Shown: positions 24,694 through 35,076, counted from the stretch's first letter. The stretch: DNA of 64,000 nt from Clostridium cibarium (GCF_014836335.1 NZ_JACSRA010000013.1:40155-104154), one strand, 5' to 3'. Notes: generated from the letters alone by a model not told the origin. A program made the numbers and translations.

Positions 24694-26118
24694 TTAAGTA
24701 TTTCTAAACATCTTTATTGAAAAAACTGTACTTTCATCTTTTCTATCTGTATATAAATCAATTTCTCCACCATGATTTTCTACTATTTTCTTTGCAATAG
24801 CTAACCCTAATCCTGAGCCTCCATCACTGCTTCTACTTTCATCACCTCGTACGAATACATCAAATACCTTGTCACGAATAGTATCCGATATTCCTACTCC
24901 ACTATCAGCAACCTCTAAAAGCAAATACCTTTTAAAATTCTTTATCTCTATTCTAAGTTTTGTTCCTTCAGGATTATATTTTATAGCATTTTCTATTAAG
25001 TTACTTATTACTCTTCTAAATAACCTTGCATCTATAGAAAAATTAATAGCTTCATCAGGAATCCTTACTATAAGATCAAAGTTTTTCTCTTCCAATTCAT
25101 CATAGAAGTTAACTAAAACTTGTCTTGTAAATTCACAAATATCAACACTTTCTAGTTTTAATACATATTGTGTGCTATCCATTTTTACATATTCAAATAA
25201 ATCATCCACTAGTTCTCCGACATGCTCTGCTTTATTATATATAGTCTTATAATATCTTTCCTTTTTTTCTTCATCTTCAATAAGTCCTTCATAAAGTGCT
25301 GCTGAAAAACCTCTAATGGTAGTAATTGGTGTCTTTATATCATGTGATAAATCTATAAGCATTCTCGTTTTACTTTGCTCTAATCTAGCATTTTCTTCTT
25401 TACTATTTTTTAATTTATCTATAAGGAAATTAATAGTATCACTTATAACTATAAATTCCTTTTGCCCTTTAATAACAAGTTTTTCTTCATATTCACCTTC
25501 AATAACTTTTCCTAATGCCTCATCTATTTTCATAAGAGGTCTCTTTATCTTCTTTGCAGTCCAAATACTATATATAAGTATACTTATTAAAAATAAAGTA
25601 GTAGCTGCTCCAATAACCTTAAAATACACCTTGTACAATGGTTTACCAACTCTATATGGCATACTATTTAAATGCAAGGTTAATGTCAACTTATCTCTAG
25701 GAATCATTATTAATGCTATATAATGTTCTTCTTCACTTTTATTTATAGTCTTACATATAACATTAAACTCAGATTCCTTATTTCCCATGCTAATAGTATC
25801 TTCAAATTCCTTATCGGTATAACTTTTCTTAACATTATTAGCCTTACCATCTGTATAAATTACATTTTTATTACTATCAAGTACTTCTAAATATCCTCCT
25901 ATACTTTTCAGAGCTGAAGTATCTATATTTTTATAATCATAATAATCATCATTCATAAGACTATATATGGGCACATTCTTTCCTTCCTCTATGTAATTAG
26001 AAAGCTTTACCCCTAATACAAAATAGCTGCCTACAAAAATGCAGGCAAGTATTATTACAAAGGTTATATAGTATTTGAATAAAGCAACCATAAGTTGCTC
26101 ATTTTTTTTTCTTCCCAT
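24694..26118 (-). CDS. sensor histidine kinase (OmpR-system partner)
   Basis: 474 residues. Membrane segments at about 14-36 and 165-187 bracket an extracytoplasmic sensor region of about 125 residues. HAMP, then HisKA with LIDLSHDIKTPITTI (His near 259), and HATPase with NLIENAIKYNPEG and GSGLGLAIAKKI follow. It starts 1 base after the response regulator stop. The SHDIKTP form is typical of Gram-positive envelope-stress and antibiotic sensors. The signal is unknown. Confidence 0.92.
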   Translation of the reverse strand: MGRKKNEQLMVALFKYYITFVIILACIFVGSYFVLGVKLSNYIEEGKNVPIYSLMNDDYYDYKNIDTSALKSIGGYLEVLDSNKNVIYTDGKANNVKKSYTDKEFEDTISMGNKESEFNVICKTINKSEEEHYIALIMIPRDKLTLTLHLNSMPYRVGKPLYKVYFKVIGAATTLFLISILIYSIWTAKKIKRPLMKIDEALGKVIEGEYEEKLVIKGQKEFIVISDTINFLIDKLKNSKEENARLEQSKTRMLIDLSHDIKTPITTIRGFSAALYEGLIEDEEKKERYYKTIYNKAEHVGELVDDLFEYVKMDSTQYVLKLESVDICEFTRQVLVNFYDELEEKNFDLIVRIPDEAINFSIDARLFRRVISNLIENAIKYNPEGTKLRIEIKNFKRYLLLEVADSGVGISDTIRDKVFDVFVRGDESRSSDGGSGLGLAIAKKIVENHGGEIDLYTDRKDESTVFSIKMFRNT

Positions 26119-26119
26119 A

Positions 26120-26821
26120 CTACCTTACCTTCTTTTCAAATTTATATCCTAATCCTCTTACAGTCTTTAGATATACAGGGTTTCTCGAATCCTCTTCTAT
26201 CTTATCTCTTAATCTACTAATATGAACCATAATAGTATTATCACCACTCAAAAACTCTTCATTCCACACAGTCTCGAATATTTGATTCTTTGTAAGTATT
26301 CTTCCTGCATTCTCCATAAGAAATTTTAATATTCCATATTCAATTGATGTTAACTCTATTTCTTCTCCACGTACAATAACTCTTACATTATAAGAATCTA
26401 AAGACACGTCACCAATAACAATGGTTGTCCTATTTTCTTCATTAGAACTTAAGTTATACTTTCTTCTTATTTGTGCATTAACTCTAGCAACCACTTCTAA
26501 TGGATTAAATGGCTTTGTTATATAATCATCTGCACCTAAATCTAATCCTAATATCTTATCTGAATCTTGATTTTTAGCTGATAACATTATAATAGGAATA
26601 TTATATAAAGCCCTTATTTCTTTCACTACCCTATATCCATCAATCTTAGGCATCATTATATCTAAAATTGCAAGATCTAAATCTCTATTTTCTTTTACTC
26701 TTTTTATAGCTTCTTCTCCATTGACTGCTTTAACTAAATCATAGCCTTCCTTTGATAAATATAACTCCAATATTTCCAATATACCCTTTTCATCATCACA
26801 AATTAAAATTTTTCCCTTCAT
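26120..26821 (-). CDS. OmpR-family response regulator
   Basis: 233 residues: a receiver domain with ILICDDEKGILE, phospho-acceptor Asp in LAILDIMMPKIDG, MLSAK and YITKPF, followed by an OmpR/PhoB winged helix (IELTSIEYGILKFLMENAGR, ending YLKTVRGLGYKFE). GAGGAGG precedes ATG 26821. It is the first gene of the pair with the kinase at 24694. Confidence 0.95.
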   Translation of the reverse strand: MKGKILICDDEKGILEILELYLSKEGYDLVKAVNGEEAIKRVKENRDLDLAILDIMMPKIDGYRVVKEIRALYNIPIIMLSAKNQDSDKILGLDLGADDYITKPFNPLEVVARVNAQIRRKYNLSSNEENRTTIVIGDVSLDSYNVRVIVRGEEIELTSIEYGILKFLMENAGRILTKNQIFETVWNEEFLSGDNTIMVHISRLRDKIEEDSRNPVYLKTVRGLGYKFEKKVR

Positions 26822-26892
26822 AAAAACCTCCTCATAAGTGGAAATATCACTTTTTACTAATTTATTTATAACTCATAAATTAGTTAACTAAA

Positions 26893-26914
26893 AAAAGTCC
26901 AATTATGGACTTTT
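26893..26914 (-). terminator. intrinsic terminator after the NSS transporter
   Basis: AAAAGTCC and GGACTTTT form the stem. On the minus strand a run of Ts follows (TTTAGTTAACT after the arm). Confidence 0.75.
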
Positions 26915-26942
26915 CTTAATTATACAATATTTAACACCACTT

Positions 26943-28295
26943 TTAAATAAAAGTTTTTATAAAAACTATAATAATTAGCACAGGAGTAATGTATTTTATA
27001 TTAAAATACACTGAATCCGCCAACGCCTTATTATTTAAAAGACCGTCATTAGTTAATTCTTTTTTCATATACTCTTTTTTTACAAAGTGTCCACATAAAA
27101 TCACAAACAACAATCCATTTAGTGGTAGTAACACTTTGCTGGTAAGTACATCAAATAAATCAAATAAGTTATAATTAAATATTTTAAACTCTGCTAAAAG
27201 AGCACCTTCACCTACTGATAGTGCCGTCAAAGATCCTATAAACATTATTATAAATAAGTTTATTATTATGGCTTTTCTTCTTGTAAACTTAAATTCTTCT
27301 ATAAATGTAGCTATTAAAACCTCTATTATTGAAATAGTAGCCATAGTTGCTGCCATCGCTGTAAGCATGAAAAATATAACTAATAATACTTCCCCGCCTG
27401 GGACCTTTTCAAAAATTAATGGTAGTGTATTAAATAATAATCCTGGTCCACCTGTAGGTTCTAATCCAAAGGAAAATACTGCTGGAAATATTGCAAGTCC
27501 TGCAAGCAACGACACCCCTGTATCTGCAAATGCTAACTTTGTTCCTGTTCCGATAAGGCTGTTATCGCTTGTAAAATAACTACTATATGTAGTCATTGAA
27601 CCAGTTCCTATGGATAACTTTAAAAACGCTAACCCTAAAGCCGTTAAAACTACCTCAAATGAAATTTTAGAAAAATCAGGTTTTAACAAAAATACAATTC
27701 CATCTATAGCTCCACTAAGAGTCAAACTTCTACCTGCACATATTATAAGAAGTATAACAAGTAATGGCATTGCTACTTTAGTTATCTTTTCTATACCACT
27801 CTTTACACCAAAAGCCAGTATAATAGAAGCAACTATAACTATTGCTAATTGCCATGCTATAGGCTCTACCATACTTAATGTTGTTGCTCTAAAGATTTCA
27901 GCTGTACCTTCTGCTGTTATTCCTCTAAAAGTGCCTATTATAGATTTAAATACATATGAATATACCCAACCACCAACAACTGTATAAAAGAACAATATGG
28001 AATATGAAGCTATAATTCCTATAATTCCTACACTTCTAAAAACTCTATTTTCTGTTACAATTTTTGTTGCTCCTAAAAGATTTTTTCTAGTTCCTCTTCC
28101 TATGGAAAATTCACTTATTAAAGTAGGTAATCCTATAAAAAATACACAACATAAATAAACTATAATAAATGCTGCGCCACCATTTTCACCTACCATATAA
28201 GGAAACATCCATATATTCCCGAGACCTACAGCTGAACTTAATGTTGCAAGAAATGCCGTTAAACTTGAAGAAAATCTTTCTCTCTGCTTTTCCAT
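26943..28295 (-). CDS. neurotransmitter:sodium symporter (NSS) family amino-acid transporter
   Basis: A LeuT/MhsT-type transporter of 450 residues with about 11-12 membrane segments. The N-terminal signature SSAVGLGNIWMFPYMVGENG lines the sodium and substrate site. ATG 28295 is preferred because GGAGTGG lies upstream and family homology begins at ERFSSSLTAFLATL; an ATG 78 bases earlier lacks a site. It follows the tyrosine phosphatase gene by 81 bases. The substrate is presumably an amino acid. Confidence 0.9.
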   Translation of the reverse strand: MEKQRERFSSSLTAFLATLSSAVGLGNIWMFPYMVGENGGAAFIIVYLCCVFFIGLPTLISEFSIGRGTRKNLLGATKIVTENRVFRSVGIIGIIASYSILFFYTVVGGWVYSYVFKSIIGTFRGITAEGTAEIFRATTLSMVEPIAWQLAIVIVASIILAFGVKSGIEKITKVAMPLLVILLIICAGRSLTLSGAIDGIVFLLKPDFSKISFEVVLTALGLAFLKLSIGTGSMTTYSSYFTSDNSLIGTGTKLAFADTGVSLLAGLAIFPAVFSFGLEPTGGPGLLFNTLPLIFEKVPGGEVLLVIFFMLTAMAATMATISIIEVLIATFIEEFKFTRRKAIIINLFIIMFIGSLTALSVGEGALLAEFKIFNYNLFDLFDVLTSKVLLPLNGLLFVILCGHFVKKEYMKKELTNDGLLNNKALADSVYFNIKYITPVLIIIVFIKTFI

Positions 28296-28376
28296 AAAAT
28301 CCACTCCATTATCCTTTTTCTTTAGTTTATTTAAGTAATATAAATCTTGCTTACTAGATATAGAATCTTGCACTTA

Positions 28377-29375
28377 TTAATACAATAGCCTATTTTTTAA
28401 TTCCTTTCGCTTCTTTCTTGTAAGCCCATATTCTTTTTCAAGATAATTATCTATATTACCATATCTATTTCTTATACTTTCGAATGAAGCTTCTAATAAC
28501 TCTCTTTTTACTTCTAACATATATTTTAAAAGCTTAATTCTATCTTTATTAATTATTCTTTCCTGAATCTTAGAAATTATTTTTTTATTTATTTCTTTTC
28601 TATAAAAATTAGTTTTTAAATAATCATCCATAATAGTTTCTTCAGGAACTCCTAATATAGAAAGAATTAGTGCAGCAGCAAAACCAGTTCTATCCTTGCC
28701 TGCTGAACAATGAAACACAATCGGCAATCTTTTTTCATTTTCCAAGCAATAGACTAGTTCTCTAAATGCAGGATTATTAAAACACATGGAACTATATCCC
28801 TTAACTAAAATTTTCTCTATCTCTTCACTTGCAATATCATTTGAAAATATAGACATCATGTCAAAATCATCTTCAATTTTATCCATAACCGACATTGCTG
28901 ATAAATTTATATATTCTATTCCCTTAATGGCTATATCAGGGCTCTCCCTTACTTCTCGTAAAGACCTAAAATCTAATATAGTCTTTATATTTAAATTTTT
29001 AATATACCTTATATCTGAGGCAGTTAGTGAAGACAATTTATCTGATCTATAAAATGTATTCCATTTTACTCTCCTACCATCTTCACTTTTATATCCTCCT
29101 ATATCTCTAAAATGATGTATTCCCTCAAATGGTAATAGGATTTCTCCAACTACTTCATGATGGTACCCTTCTGCTCTTAATATAAAAAGATTTCTTCTTT
29201 CCACATCAGGATCTGTAATCTTTACTTCATTAACACCATTTACCTTTGTTAAGAAAATTTCAGTATTCCCTACTAAAGCAAAGATACTAACATTGTTAAC
29301 ATTTTCATCTTCCCAAGTTATTTTAAGTTCTTTTTCCGTAAGTCTCAAAATGCGGATTGATTTGAAATACTTCAT
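28377..29375 (-). CDS. tyrosine-protein phosphatase (Y_phosphatase3 type)
   Basis: 332 residues. A beta-rich, fibronectin-like N-terminal region (about 1-85) precedes the phosphatase. FRDIGGYKSEDGRRVKWNTF with RSDKLSSLT is the typical entry motif. The catalytic loop is HCSAGKDRTG (C-x5-R). A GGGGGAG site precedes ATG 29375, just after metA. It may act on phosphotyrosine or phosphoinositides; members of this family are reported with both activities. No signal peptide is visible. Confidence 0.85.
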   Translation of the reverse strand: MKYFKSIRILRLTEKELKITWEDENVNNVSIFALVGNTEIFLTKVNGVNEVKITDPDVERRNLFILRAEGYHHEVVGEILLPFEGIHHFRDIGGYKSEDGRRVKWNTFYRSDKLSSLTASDIRYIKNLNIKTILDFRSLREVRESPDIAIKGIEYINLSAMSVMDKIEDDFDMMSIFSNDIASEEIEKILVKGYSSMCFNNPAFRELVYCLENEKRLPIVFHCSAGKDRTGFAAALILSILGVPEETIMDDYLKTNFYRKEINKKIISKIQERIINKDRIKLLKYMLEVKRELLEASFESIRNRYGNIDNYLEKEYGLTRKKRKELKNRLLY

Positions 29376-29385
29376 TAGCTCCCCC

Positions 29386-30309
29386 TTAGCTATTTTTTAT
29401 ATCTGAAATATTGAAAGGTGTATTTTGATATACACAATAATTTAGCCAATTAGCAAAAACTATATGTGCACTTCCTCTCCATCTCATAGATGGAACTAAA
29501 TCAGGATTATCGTCTGGAAAATAATTTTTAGGAATATTAATTTCCATACCTTTCTCCTTATCTCTATAATATTCATCCATTAATGTATTTCTGTCATATT
29601 CTAGATGTCCAGTTATAAATATTTTTCTATTATCTCTAGTTGCAACTATAAATACACCAGCTTCATCAGATTCAGAAAGTATTTGAAGTTCTTCAACTTT
29701 CTCAATATCTTCTCTTCTTACTTCTGTATGTCTTGAATGCGGAGCATAAAAAATATCACTAAGTCCCCTAGTTAATTCTGCTTTTTCGTCATTAACTCTA
29801 TGTGAAAATACTCCAAATTTCTTTTCATCTAATAAATATTTTGGAATGCCATAATGATAATAGAGCCCTGCTTGTGAAGCCCAACAAATATGTAATGTTG
29901 AGAATACATTGCTCCTGCTCCATTCCATAATTTCCTTTAATTCATCCCAATAAGCTACTTCCTCAAATTCTAATCGTTCAACTGGTGCCCCGGTAATAAT
30001 TAACCCGTCAAACTTTTCATCTCTTATCTCATTAAAATAACTATAAAATTTATCTAAATGCTCTATTGGTGTATTCTGAGAAGTATAACTCTTAGTTTGT
30101 ACTAGCTTTATTTCCACCTGAAGAGGTGTATTAGATAAATATCTTAATATTTGATTTTCAGCTTGTATTTTTTTTGGCATTAAGTTTAATACAGCTATCT
30201 TAAGTGGTCTTATATCTTGAGTATTAGCCCTTTCGTTATTCATAACAAAAATATTTTCATTACTTAATACTTTATATGCCGGTAATTCTGATGGTATTTT
30301 TATTGGCAT
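29386..30309 (-). CDS. metA: homoserine O-acyltransferase
   Basis: Activates homoserine for methionine synthesis. It begins with the diagnostic [11 protein letters not shown], then [21 protein letters not shown]. The catalytic Cys is in [20 protein letters not shown], and the His and Glu are in ITGHLEYDR. The 307-residue form from ATG 30309 has a GGGGG site 8 bases upstream; a 19-residue extension has no homology. Many Firmicutes enzymes of this family use acetyl-CoA rather than succinyl-CoA, so the acyl donor is left open. The upstream gap shows no SAM riboswitch or T-box that I can see. Confidence 0.94.
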   Translation of the reverse strand: MPIKIPSELPAYKVLSNENIFVMNNERANTQDIRPLKIAVLNLMPKKIQAENQILRYLSNTPLQVEIKLVQTKSYTSQNTPIEHLDKFYSYFNEIRDEKFDGLIITGAPVERLEFEEVAYWDELKEIMEWSRSNVFSTLHICWASQAGLYYHYGIPKYLLDEKKFGVFSHRVNDEKAELTRGLSDIFYAPHSRHTEVRREDIEKVEELQILSESDEAGVFIVATRDNRKIFITGHLEYDRNTLMDEYYRDKEKGMEINIPKNYFPDDNPDLVPSMRWRGSAHIVFANWLNYCVYQNTPFNISDIKNS

Positions 30310-30546
30310 ATTAATCGCCCCCTTTATCTTTAATATTAAAGCATAAAATATGATAAATGTTAACAAAAAATTTTTCTTTAATTATTCTATGGATTTTATC
30401 ATATTCATCTAATTTATCATATCATTATTAAGAAATAATAAAAAAAGCTTGATTATTTTTCATAAAGTTGTATCATAGATTCAATATAATTAATTTCGAT
30501 CAAACTAAATTTCACACAATATAAGATAACATAGAGGTGGTAAAAT

Positions 30547-32283
30547 ATGAAAAAAATTAACTTTACTGAACAAATTAAAGGAGCTTCAAAGGAAATTCCT
30601 TGTGATTTAATAATAAAAAATATTTCTATTGTAGATACATTTGGACAAGATCTATTCATAAGTGATGTGGCAATAAAAAATGAATATATAGTTGGTATTG
30701 GTAATTATACTGGTAAAAATACAATAGATGGTACTAATAAATATATTTGTCCAGGACTTGTTGATGCTCATGCTCATATAGAATCCTCTCTAACTACTCC
30801 TAATGAATATAGCAAAATAGCTTTACTCCATGGAGTAACATCTCTTATTGCTGACCCTCATGAAATCGGAAACGTCCTTGGAATAGAAGGTATTAAGCTT
30901 TTAATGGATCTTAGTAAAAACATTCCTTTTGATTTTTACTTTATGCTTCCTTCCTGTGTACCTTCAACACCATTTGAAAATTCTGGAGCTATCCTTAATA
31001 ATGAAGATTTAATACCTCTATATAATAATAAAAAAGTTCTAGGATTAGGTGAGGTGATGGATTGTGCATCAGTAACAAATTGTAAAGATGATATGATTGC
31101 AAAACTTTTATCTTCTATTAAAAGAAATAAAATAATTGACGGTCATGGAGCGGGACTTACCATAGATAATATAAATGCTTATTGTACTGCAAATATTAGA
31201 ACTGATCATGAATGTTCTAATGCTAATGAAGCTATTGAAAAACTCAGAAGAGGAATGTATATATTCCTTAGAGAAGGTACAGTTGCTAAAAATTTAAAGG
31301 AGTTAATTTCCATAGCATCTATTAAAAATAGTAGGAGACTTTGCTTCTGTACTGATGATAAGCATATAGATGATTTAATTGCAACAGGAACTATAGATTC
31401 CTCAATTAGGTTAGCCATAGAATTTGGTCTTAATCCTTCTACTGCCATTCAAATGGCAACCATTAACCCTTGTGAATGTTATGGACTTAGAAACACGGGT
31501 GCAATTGCCCCTGGATATAAAGCTGATTTTATTATTTTAGATGACTTAAATAGCTTTAAAATTAGTGAAGTTTATAAGGATGGTAAACTTGTAGTTTCCA
31601 ATAATACAATTGTTTATAAAGAAACTTCAAAAATAGATTTAACTAATTTTAAAAACACAATAAAACTACCGAAGTTAAACGAATCATCATTTAAAATTGA
31701 TATAGAAAATAAAAACTTTTTAAATATTATAGAAATAAATAAAAACAAACTAGAAAGTAACCATCTAAAAATTAAAATATCTGAATTAAAAATGGGATCT
31801 GAATTTGTATCATCTACAAAACAAGATTATTTAAAAGTAGCTGTCATTGAAAGACATAATAATACTGGCAATATAGGTCTTGGTGTATTAAAAGGTCTTA
31901 ACCTCAAAAAAGGGGCAATTGCTACTACCATAGCTCATGATTCCCATAACTTAATCGTTTGTGGAACAAATGATAGTGACATGCTTATGGCATCAAAAAA
32001 TCTTAAGGATATCGGTGGCGGAATAGTAATTGTAAGTAATGGTAAAGTGCTCTCATCCGTTCAATTAGAAATAGCAGGATTAATAACTGCTCGTCCTTTT
32101 AATGAACTACTAGATGATCTAACTTCACTTTATATATCACTAAAAGAAGTATCCCCAAATATAGATTTTAATCCTTTCTTGACACTATCATTTTTATCAT
32201 TACCAGTAATTCCAGATATCAAAATTACTGATAAAGGACTTTTTAACGTTTTAAATTTTGAATTTATACCTGTTGCAGAATAA
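30547..32283 (+). CDS. ade: adenine deaminase
   Basis: Deaminates adenine to hypoxanthine for purine salvage. The 578-residue amidohydrolase has the metal motif PGLVDAHAHIESS near 75, then ADPHEIGNVLG, GHGAGL and the Asp-containing RLCFCTDDKH. The C-terminal adenine-deaminase domain carries VIERHNNTGNIGLG and IAHDSHNLIVCG. GAGGTGG precedes ATG 30547. It is divergent from metA, with 237 bases between them and no riboswitch recognised. Confidence 0.96.
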   Translation: MKKINFTEQIKGASKEIPCDLIIKNISIVDTFGQDLFISDVAIKNEYIVGIGNYTGKNTIDGTNKYICPGLVDAHAHIESSLTTPNEYSKIALLHGVTSLIADPHEIGNVLGIEGIKLLMDLSKNIPFDFYFMLPSCVPSTPFENSGAILNNEDLIPLYNNKKVLGLGEVMDCASVTNCKDDMIAKLLSSIKRNKIIDGHGAGLTIDNINAYCTANIRTDHECSNANEAIEKLRRGMYIFLREGTVAKNLKELISIASIKNSRRLCFCTDDKHIDDLIATGTIDSSIRLAIEFGLNPSTAIQMATINPCECYGLRNTGAIAPGYKADFIILDDLNSFKISEVYKDGKLVVSNNTIVYKETSKIDLTNFKNTIKLPKLNESSFKIDIENKNFLNIIEINKNKLESNHLKIKISELKMGSEFVSSTKQDYLKVAVIERHNNTGNIGLGVLKGLNLKKGAIATTIAHDSHNLIVCGTNDSDMLMASKNLKDIGGGIVIVSNGKVLSSVQLEIAGLITARPFNELLDDLTSLYISLKEVSPNIDFNPFLTLSFLSLPVIPDIKITDKGLFNVLNFEFIPVAE

Positions 32284-32371
32284 TTTATTAATACAAAGCT
32301 CTACTAACATTGTTCTGTTTCTTCTTAGCTATACAGATGTTATTATCTGAGAACTTCTAATATTTTACCAA

Positions 32372-32407
32372 AAAATGACTATCACTCCTCATAGTGATAG
32401 TCATTTT
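32372..32407. terminator. bidirectional terminator between ade and the HAD gene
   Basis: AAAATGACTATCACT (32372-32386) and AGTGATAGTCATTTT (32393-32407) form a perfect 15-bp stem with A and T tracts on both sides, between convergent genes. Confidence 0.88.
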
Positions 32408-32437
32408 AATTACTATTTAACAAGCATAAACTTTTTA

Positions 32438-33247
32438 TTAATCATTTAATATAAACTTCTCGACTACTTCTAAAACTCCATCTTCAGTATTCTTCCCAGT
32501 TATATAATCAGCAATTTCTTTAACCTTTTCCGTTGCATTTCCCATAGCTACACCAAGACCAGCAAACTCTATCATATCTAAATCATTTCCTGCATCCCCT
32601 ACTGCTATTATTTCTTTACTAGGAATATCTAAATAGTCTGCCAATGCTTTTAATCCAACACCTTTTCCTGATTCTTTATTTATTATTTCTAAAAAATATG
32701 GTGTACTCTTAACTACATTATATCTTTCATATATTTCACTTGGTAATGATGCAATGGCCTTATCTAAAATTTCAGGTTCATCTATAAACATTATTTTAAC
32801 TATATGCTCATCTTCTTCAATAGTGTTAAAATCACATACTCTTATATCTATATCATTAATATTTGCTTCAACTTCTGTATACTTACTTACTTTAGGAGTT
32901 ATTAGTCCTCTGGTAGGCGAGAATGCATGTATATTTATACCTAATTGTCTGCTTAATTCATATGCATAATGAAGATCTTTTCCTGTAAGTCCTACCTCAC
33001 AGATTATTTCTTCTCCCTTTGTCTTTTGTACTAAACATCCATTATAACTAAGTACAAATTCATTGTCTTCAACTAATTCTAATTCATTTAAATATCTCTT
33101 TAATCCATCTACTGGTCTTCCAGAAGCTAAAACTACCTTAACTCCCTTTTTTCTTGCTTCTATTAGAGCATTTTTTGTTTTATCTGTTATTACCTTTTCA
33201 TCATTTAATAATGTTCCATCCATATCTAATGCAATGATTTTGTACAT
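32438..33247 (-). CDS. Cof-type HAD-IIB family hydrolase
   Basis: A 269-residue sugar-phosphate phosphatase-like protein. HAD motif I is ALDMDGTLLN with the nucleophile Asp. Motif II is VLASGRP, motif III the Lys region of NKESGKGVGLKALAD, and motif IV GDAGNDLDMIEFAG. ATG 33247 has GGAGG nine bases upstream; an ATG nine bases earlier is too close to it. Substrates in this family are broad (sugar phosphates, flavin or PLP phosphates). Confidence 0.92.
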   Translation of the reverse strand: MYKIIALDMDGTLLNDEKVITDKTKNALIEARKKGVKVVLASGRPVDGLKRYLNELELVEDNEFVLSYNGCLVQKTKGEEIICEVGLTGKDLHYAYELSRQLGINIHAFSPTRGLITPKVSKYTEVEANINDIDIRVCDFNTIEEDEHIVKIMFIDEPEILDKAIASLPSEIYERYNVVKSTPYFLEIINKESGKGVGLKALADYLDIPSKEIIAVGDAGNDLDMIEFAGLGVAMGNATEKVKEIADYITGKNTEDGVLEVVEKFILND

Positions 33248-33379
33248 AAAACTCATCCTCCGTTTTTTATTCTTAATCTATGTTAATAATTATAACATAA
33301 AAGAAACTTATATTTTACATATTTATTTACACACTTCCACATACTATAACGTAAGATATATTTTAGGAGTGATCTTTTT

Positions 33380-34297
33380 ATGAAACACAAATTTAAACTA
33401 TTTTTTGCCTTTATACTATCATTTTTTTTAATATTATTTTTAAATTTAGACAAACCTAAAAGTGCTTCTTATACAAAATCTGAATCCACACCAAATCTTT
33501 CCTTAGATTTTGAAAATAAGGATACTCTCCCTCTTAATTTTAGAAAAACTTCTGACTTAAGCAAGTTAAAAGATAAAAATCTAGAACTTGTTGGTCTTGA
33601 TACCTTAAATATATCTGGAAGTGCTCAATTTACATCACTTTCATTATTAAGACTTAAAGAAAATTTAAATACGCCACCACCTGTCATAATTATAGATCTA
33701 AGGCAAGAATCTCACGGCTTCATTAATGGCAATGCTGTAAGTTATTATGATACAATCTGTAATGAAGGCTTATGCTTAAATGATATAAACCAAAAAGAAA
33801 ATCAACTTTTATCTAATGTTACATTTGGAGAATCAATATCTCTTAGTGATGGAAAACATTCTCTAACCCCTACTTTGGTAGAAAATGAAGAAAAATTAAT
33901 TAGACCAAATAACTTAAAGTATTTTAGAATTCCAGTTAAGGAAGGAGAAAGACCTACTGATGAAATGGTAGATAGATTTGTAAAATATACAAGTACTCTA
34001 AAAAAAGATACTTGGCTCCATTTTCATTGTAAGCTGGGAGATGAAAGAACTACCATGTTTATGATTATGTATGATATTATGAAAAATTCAAATAACACTG
34101 AATTGAATAATATTATAGAGAGACAAGAAGTTTTAGGAGATATTACCCTTCCTAAAAATGACTCTAAAATAGAGTTTCTAAAAAACTTTTACCAATATAA
34201 TAGAGATAATCATGATAATTTAAAAACAACTTGGTGTGAATGGATAAAACAAAATAATATAGAAACTTATACAGCACAAAATGAACTTCCTAACTAA
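33380..34297 (+). CDS. exported PTP-like phosphatase, cysteine-phytase-like
   Basis: 305 residues with an N-terminal hydrophobic segment (about 6-22) after KHKFK, so it is exported or membrane-anchored. IIIDLRQESHGFING (near 104-117) and LHFHCKLGDERTT match the conserved parts of the cysteine phytases (PTP-like inositol polyphosphatases, as in Selenomonas ruminantium). The catalytic Cys is near 217 and the Arg near 223. The loop interior K-L-G-D-E differs from the E-A-G-V-G of the ruminal enzyme, so specificity may differ. It is a single gene with its own terminator. Confidence 0.82.
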   Translation: MKHKFKLFFAFILSFFLILFLNLDKPKSASYTKSESTPNLSLDFENKDTLPLNFRKTSDLSKLKDKNLELVGLDTLNISGSAQFTSLSLLRLKENLNTPPPVIIIDLRQESHGFINGNAVSYYDTICNEGLCLNDINQKENQLLSNVTFGESISLSDGKHSLTPTLVENEEKLIRPNNLKYFRIPVKEGERPTDEMVDRFVKYTSTLKKDTWLHFHCKLGDERTTMFMIMYDIMKNSNNTELNNIIERQEVLGDITLPKNDSKIEFLKNFYQYNRDNHDNLKTTWCEWIKQNNIETYTAQNELPN

Positions 34298-34308
34298 ATT
34301 AGGGAGTT
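34284..34308 (+). terminator. intrinsic terminator overlapping the phosphatase gene end
   Basis: AACTTCCTAA pairs with TTAGGGAGTT (one U-G wobble on the plus-strand RNA), followed by TATTTTG. Confidence 0.7.
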
Positions 34309-34376
34309 TATTTTGTAACTAAACTATTTATGACTCATACTATATTATTAACTAGAACTTTGTCGAGGTATGAGTT

Positions 34377-35000
34377 ATGATTGAATCACTTTTACTAGTA
34401 TTATCAGTATGTATAGATGCATTTGTTGCTAGTATTGCCTATGGTACAAATAAAATAGAAATACCAATTCTCTCATCTATAATTATCAGTAGTATTGGCT
34501 CATTATTTCTTGGTGTATCCATTTTTGCTGGGGGTTTTATTAAAGATTTTTTGCCTGGAAGCTTACCGACCCTATTAAGTTTCTCCATACTGATGATTTT
34601 AGGTATATATAGATTATTTGAAGGTTTATTTAAAAATTATATCCAGCAAAAAAATGCCTTAGACAAGCCTCTTAAATTCAAAATATTTGATATTAATTTT
34701 GTATTACAAGTATATGCAGATGAAACTAAGGCAGATTTTGATAAATCAAAGATCTTAACTGCTAAAGAATCATTATATTTAGCATCTGCCCTTTCTTTTG
34801 ATAGCTTGGCTGTAGGTTTTGGAAGCAGTTTAGCTGGCGGGGGATATATTAGAACAATTATTCTTTGCTTTATAATTGGTATTATTATCGTACTACTTGG
34901 AGTTTTTATTGGTAAAAAACTACTAGAAAAATCTAATATTAACCTTTCTTGGCTCTCTGGAGTAATACTTATGATTCTTGCCATAAATAAACTTTTCTAA
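34377..35000 (+). CDS. ytaF: sporulation membrane protein YtaF
   Basis: 207 residues with six hydrophobic segments in two halves of similar build, as in the MntP/YtaF group. The first half has SVCIDAFVASIAYG, the second ALSFDSLAVGFGSSLAG; both carry the conserved acidic residue. GAGGT precedes the ATG. In Bacillus the gene is sporulation-linked. It is single here, between terminators. Confidence 0.85.
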   Translation: MIESLLLVLSVCIDAFVASIAYGTNKIEIPILSSIIISSIGSLFLGVSIFAGGFIKDFLPGSLPTLLSFSILMILGIYRLFEGLFKNYIQQKNALDKPLKFKIFDINFVLQVYADETKADFDKSKILTAKESLYLASALSFDSLAVGFGSSLAGGGYIRTIILCFIIGIIIVLLGVFIGKKLLEKSNINLSWLSGVILMILAINKLF

Positions 35001-35021
35001 GTCATATTTTACACTTAACTA

Positions 35022-35052
35022 AAAAAACTGTCTTGTATTTAGACAGTTTTTT
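35022..35052. terminator. intrinsic terminator after ytaF
   Basis: AAAAAACTGTCT and AGACAGTTTTTT form a 12-bp stem flanked by A and T tracts. It can serve ytaF and the minus-strand small gene at 35077. Confidence 0.85.
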
Positions 35053-35076
35053 AGTTCTTATTAAGTTCAAAATAAT

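Noticed and set aside
27268..27987. Long plus-strand open frames opposite the NSS transporter
   Set aside because: They are mirror frames of a hydrophobic gene with low-complexity composition and no start signals.
30310..30546. Possible SAM riboswitch or T-box upstream of metA
   Set aside because: No conserved SAM aptamer core or GGTGG-type T-box sequence is visible; the gap is plain AT-rich DNA with weak promoter-like pieces.
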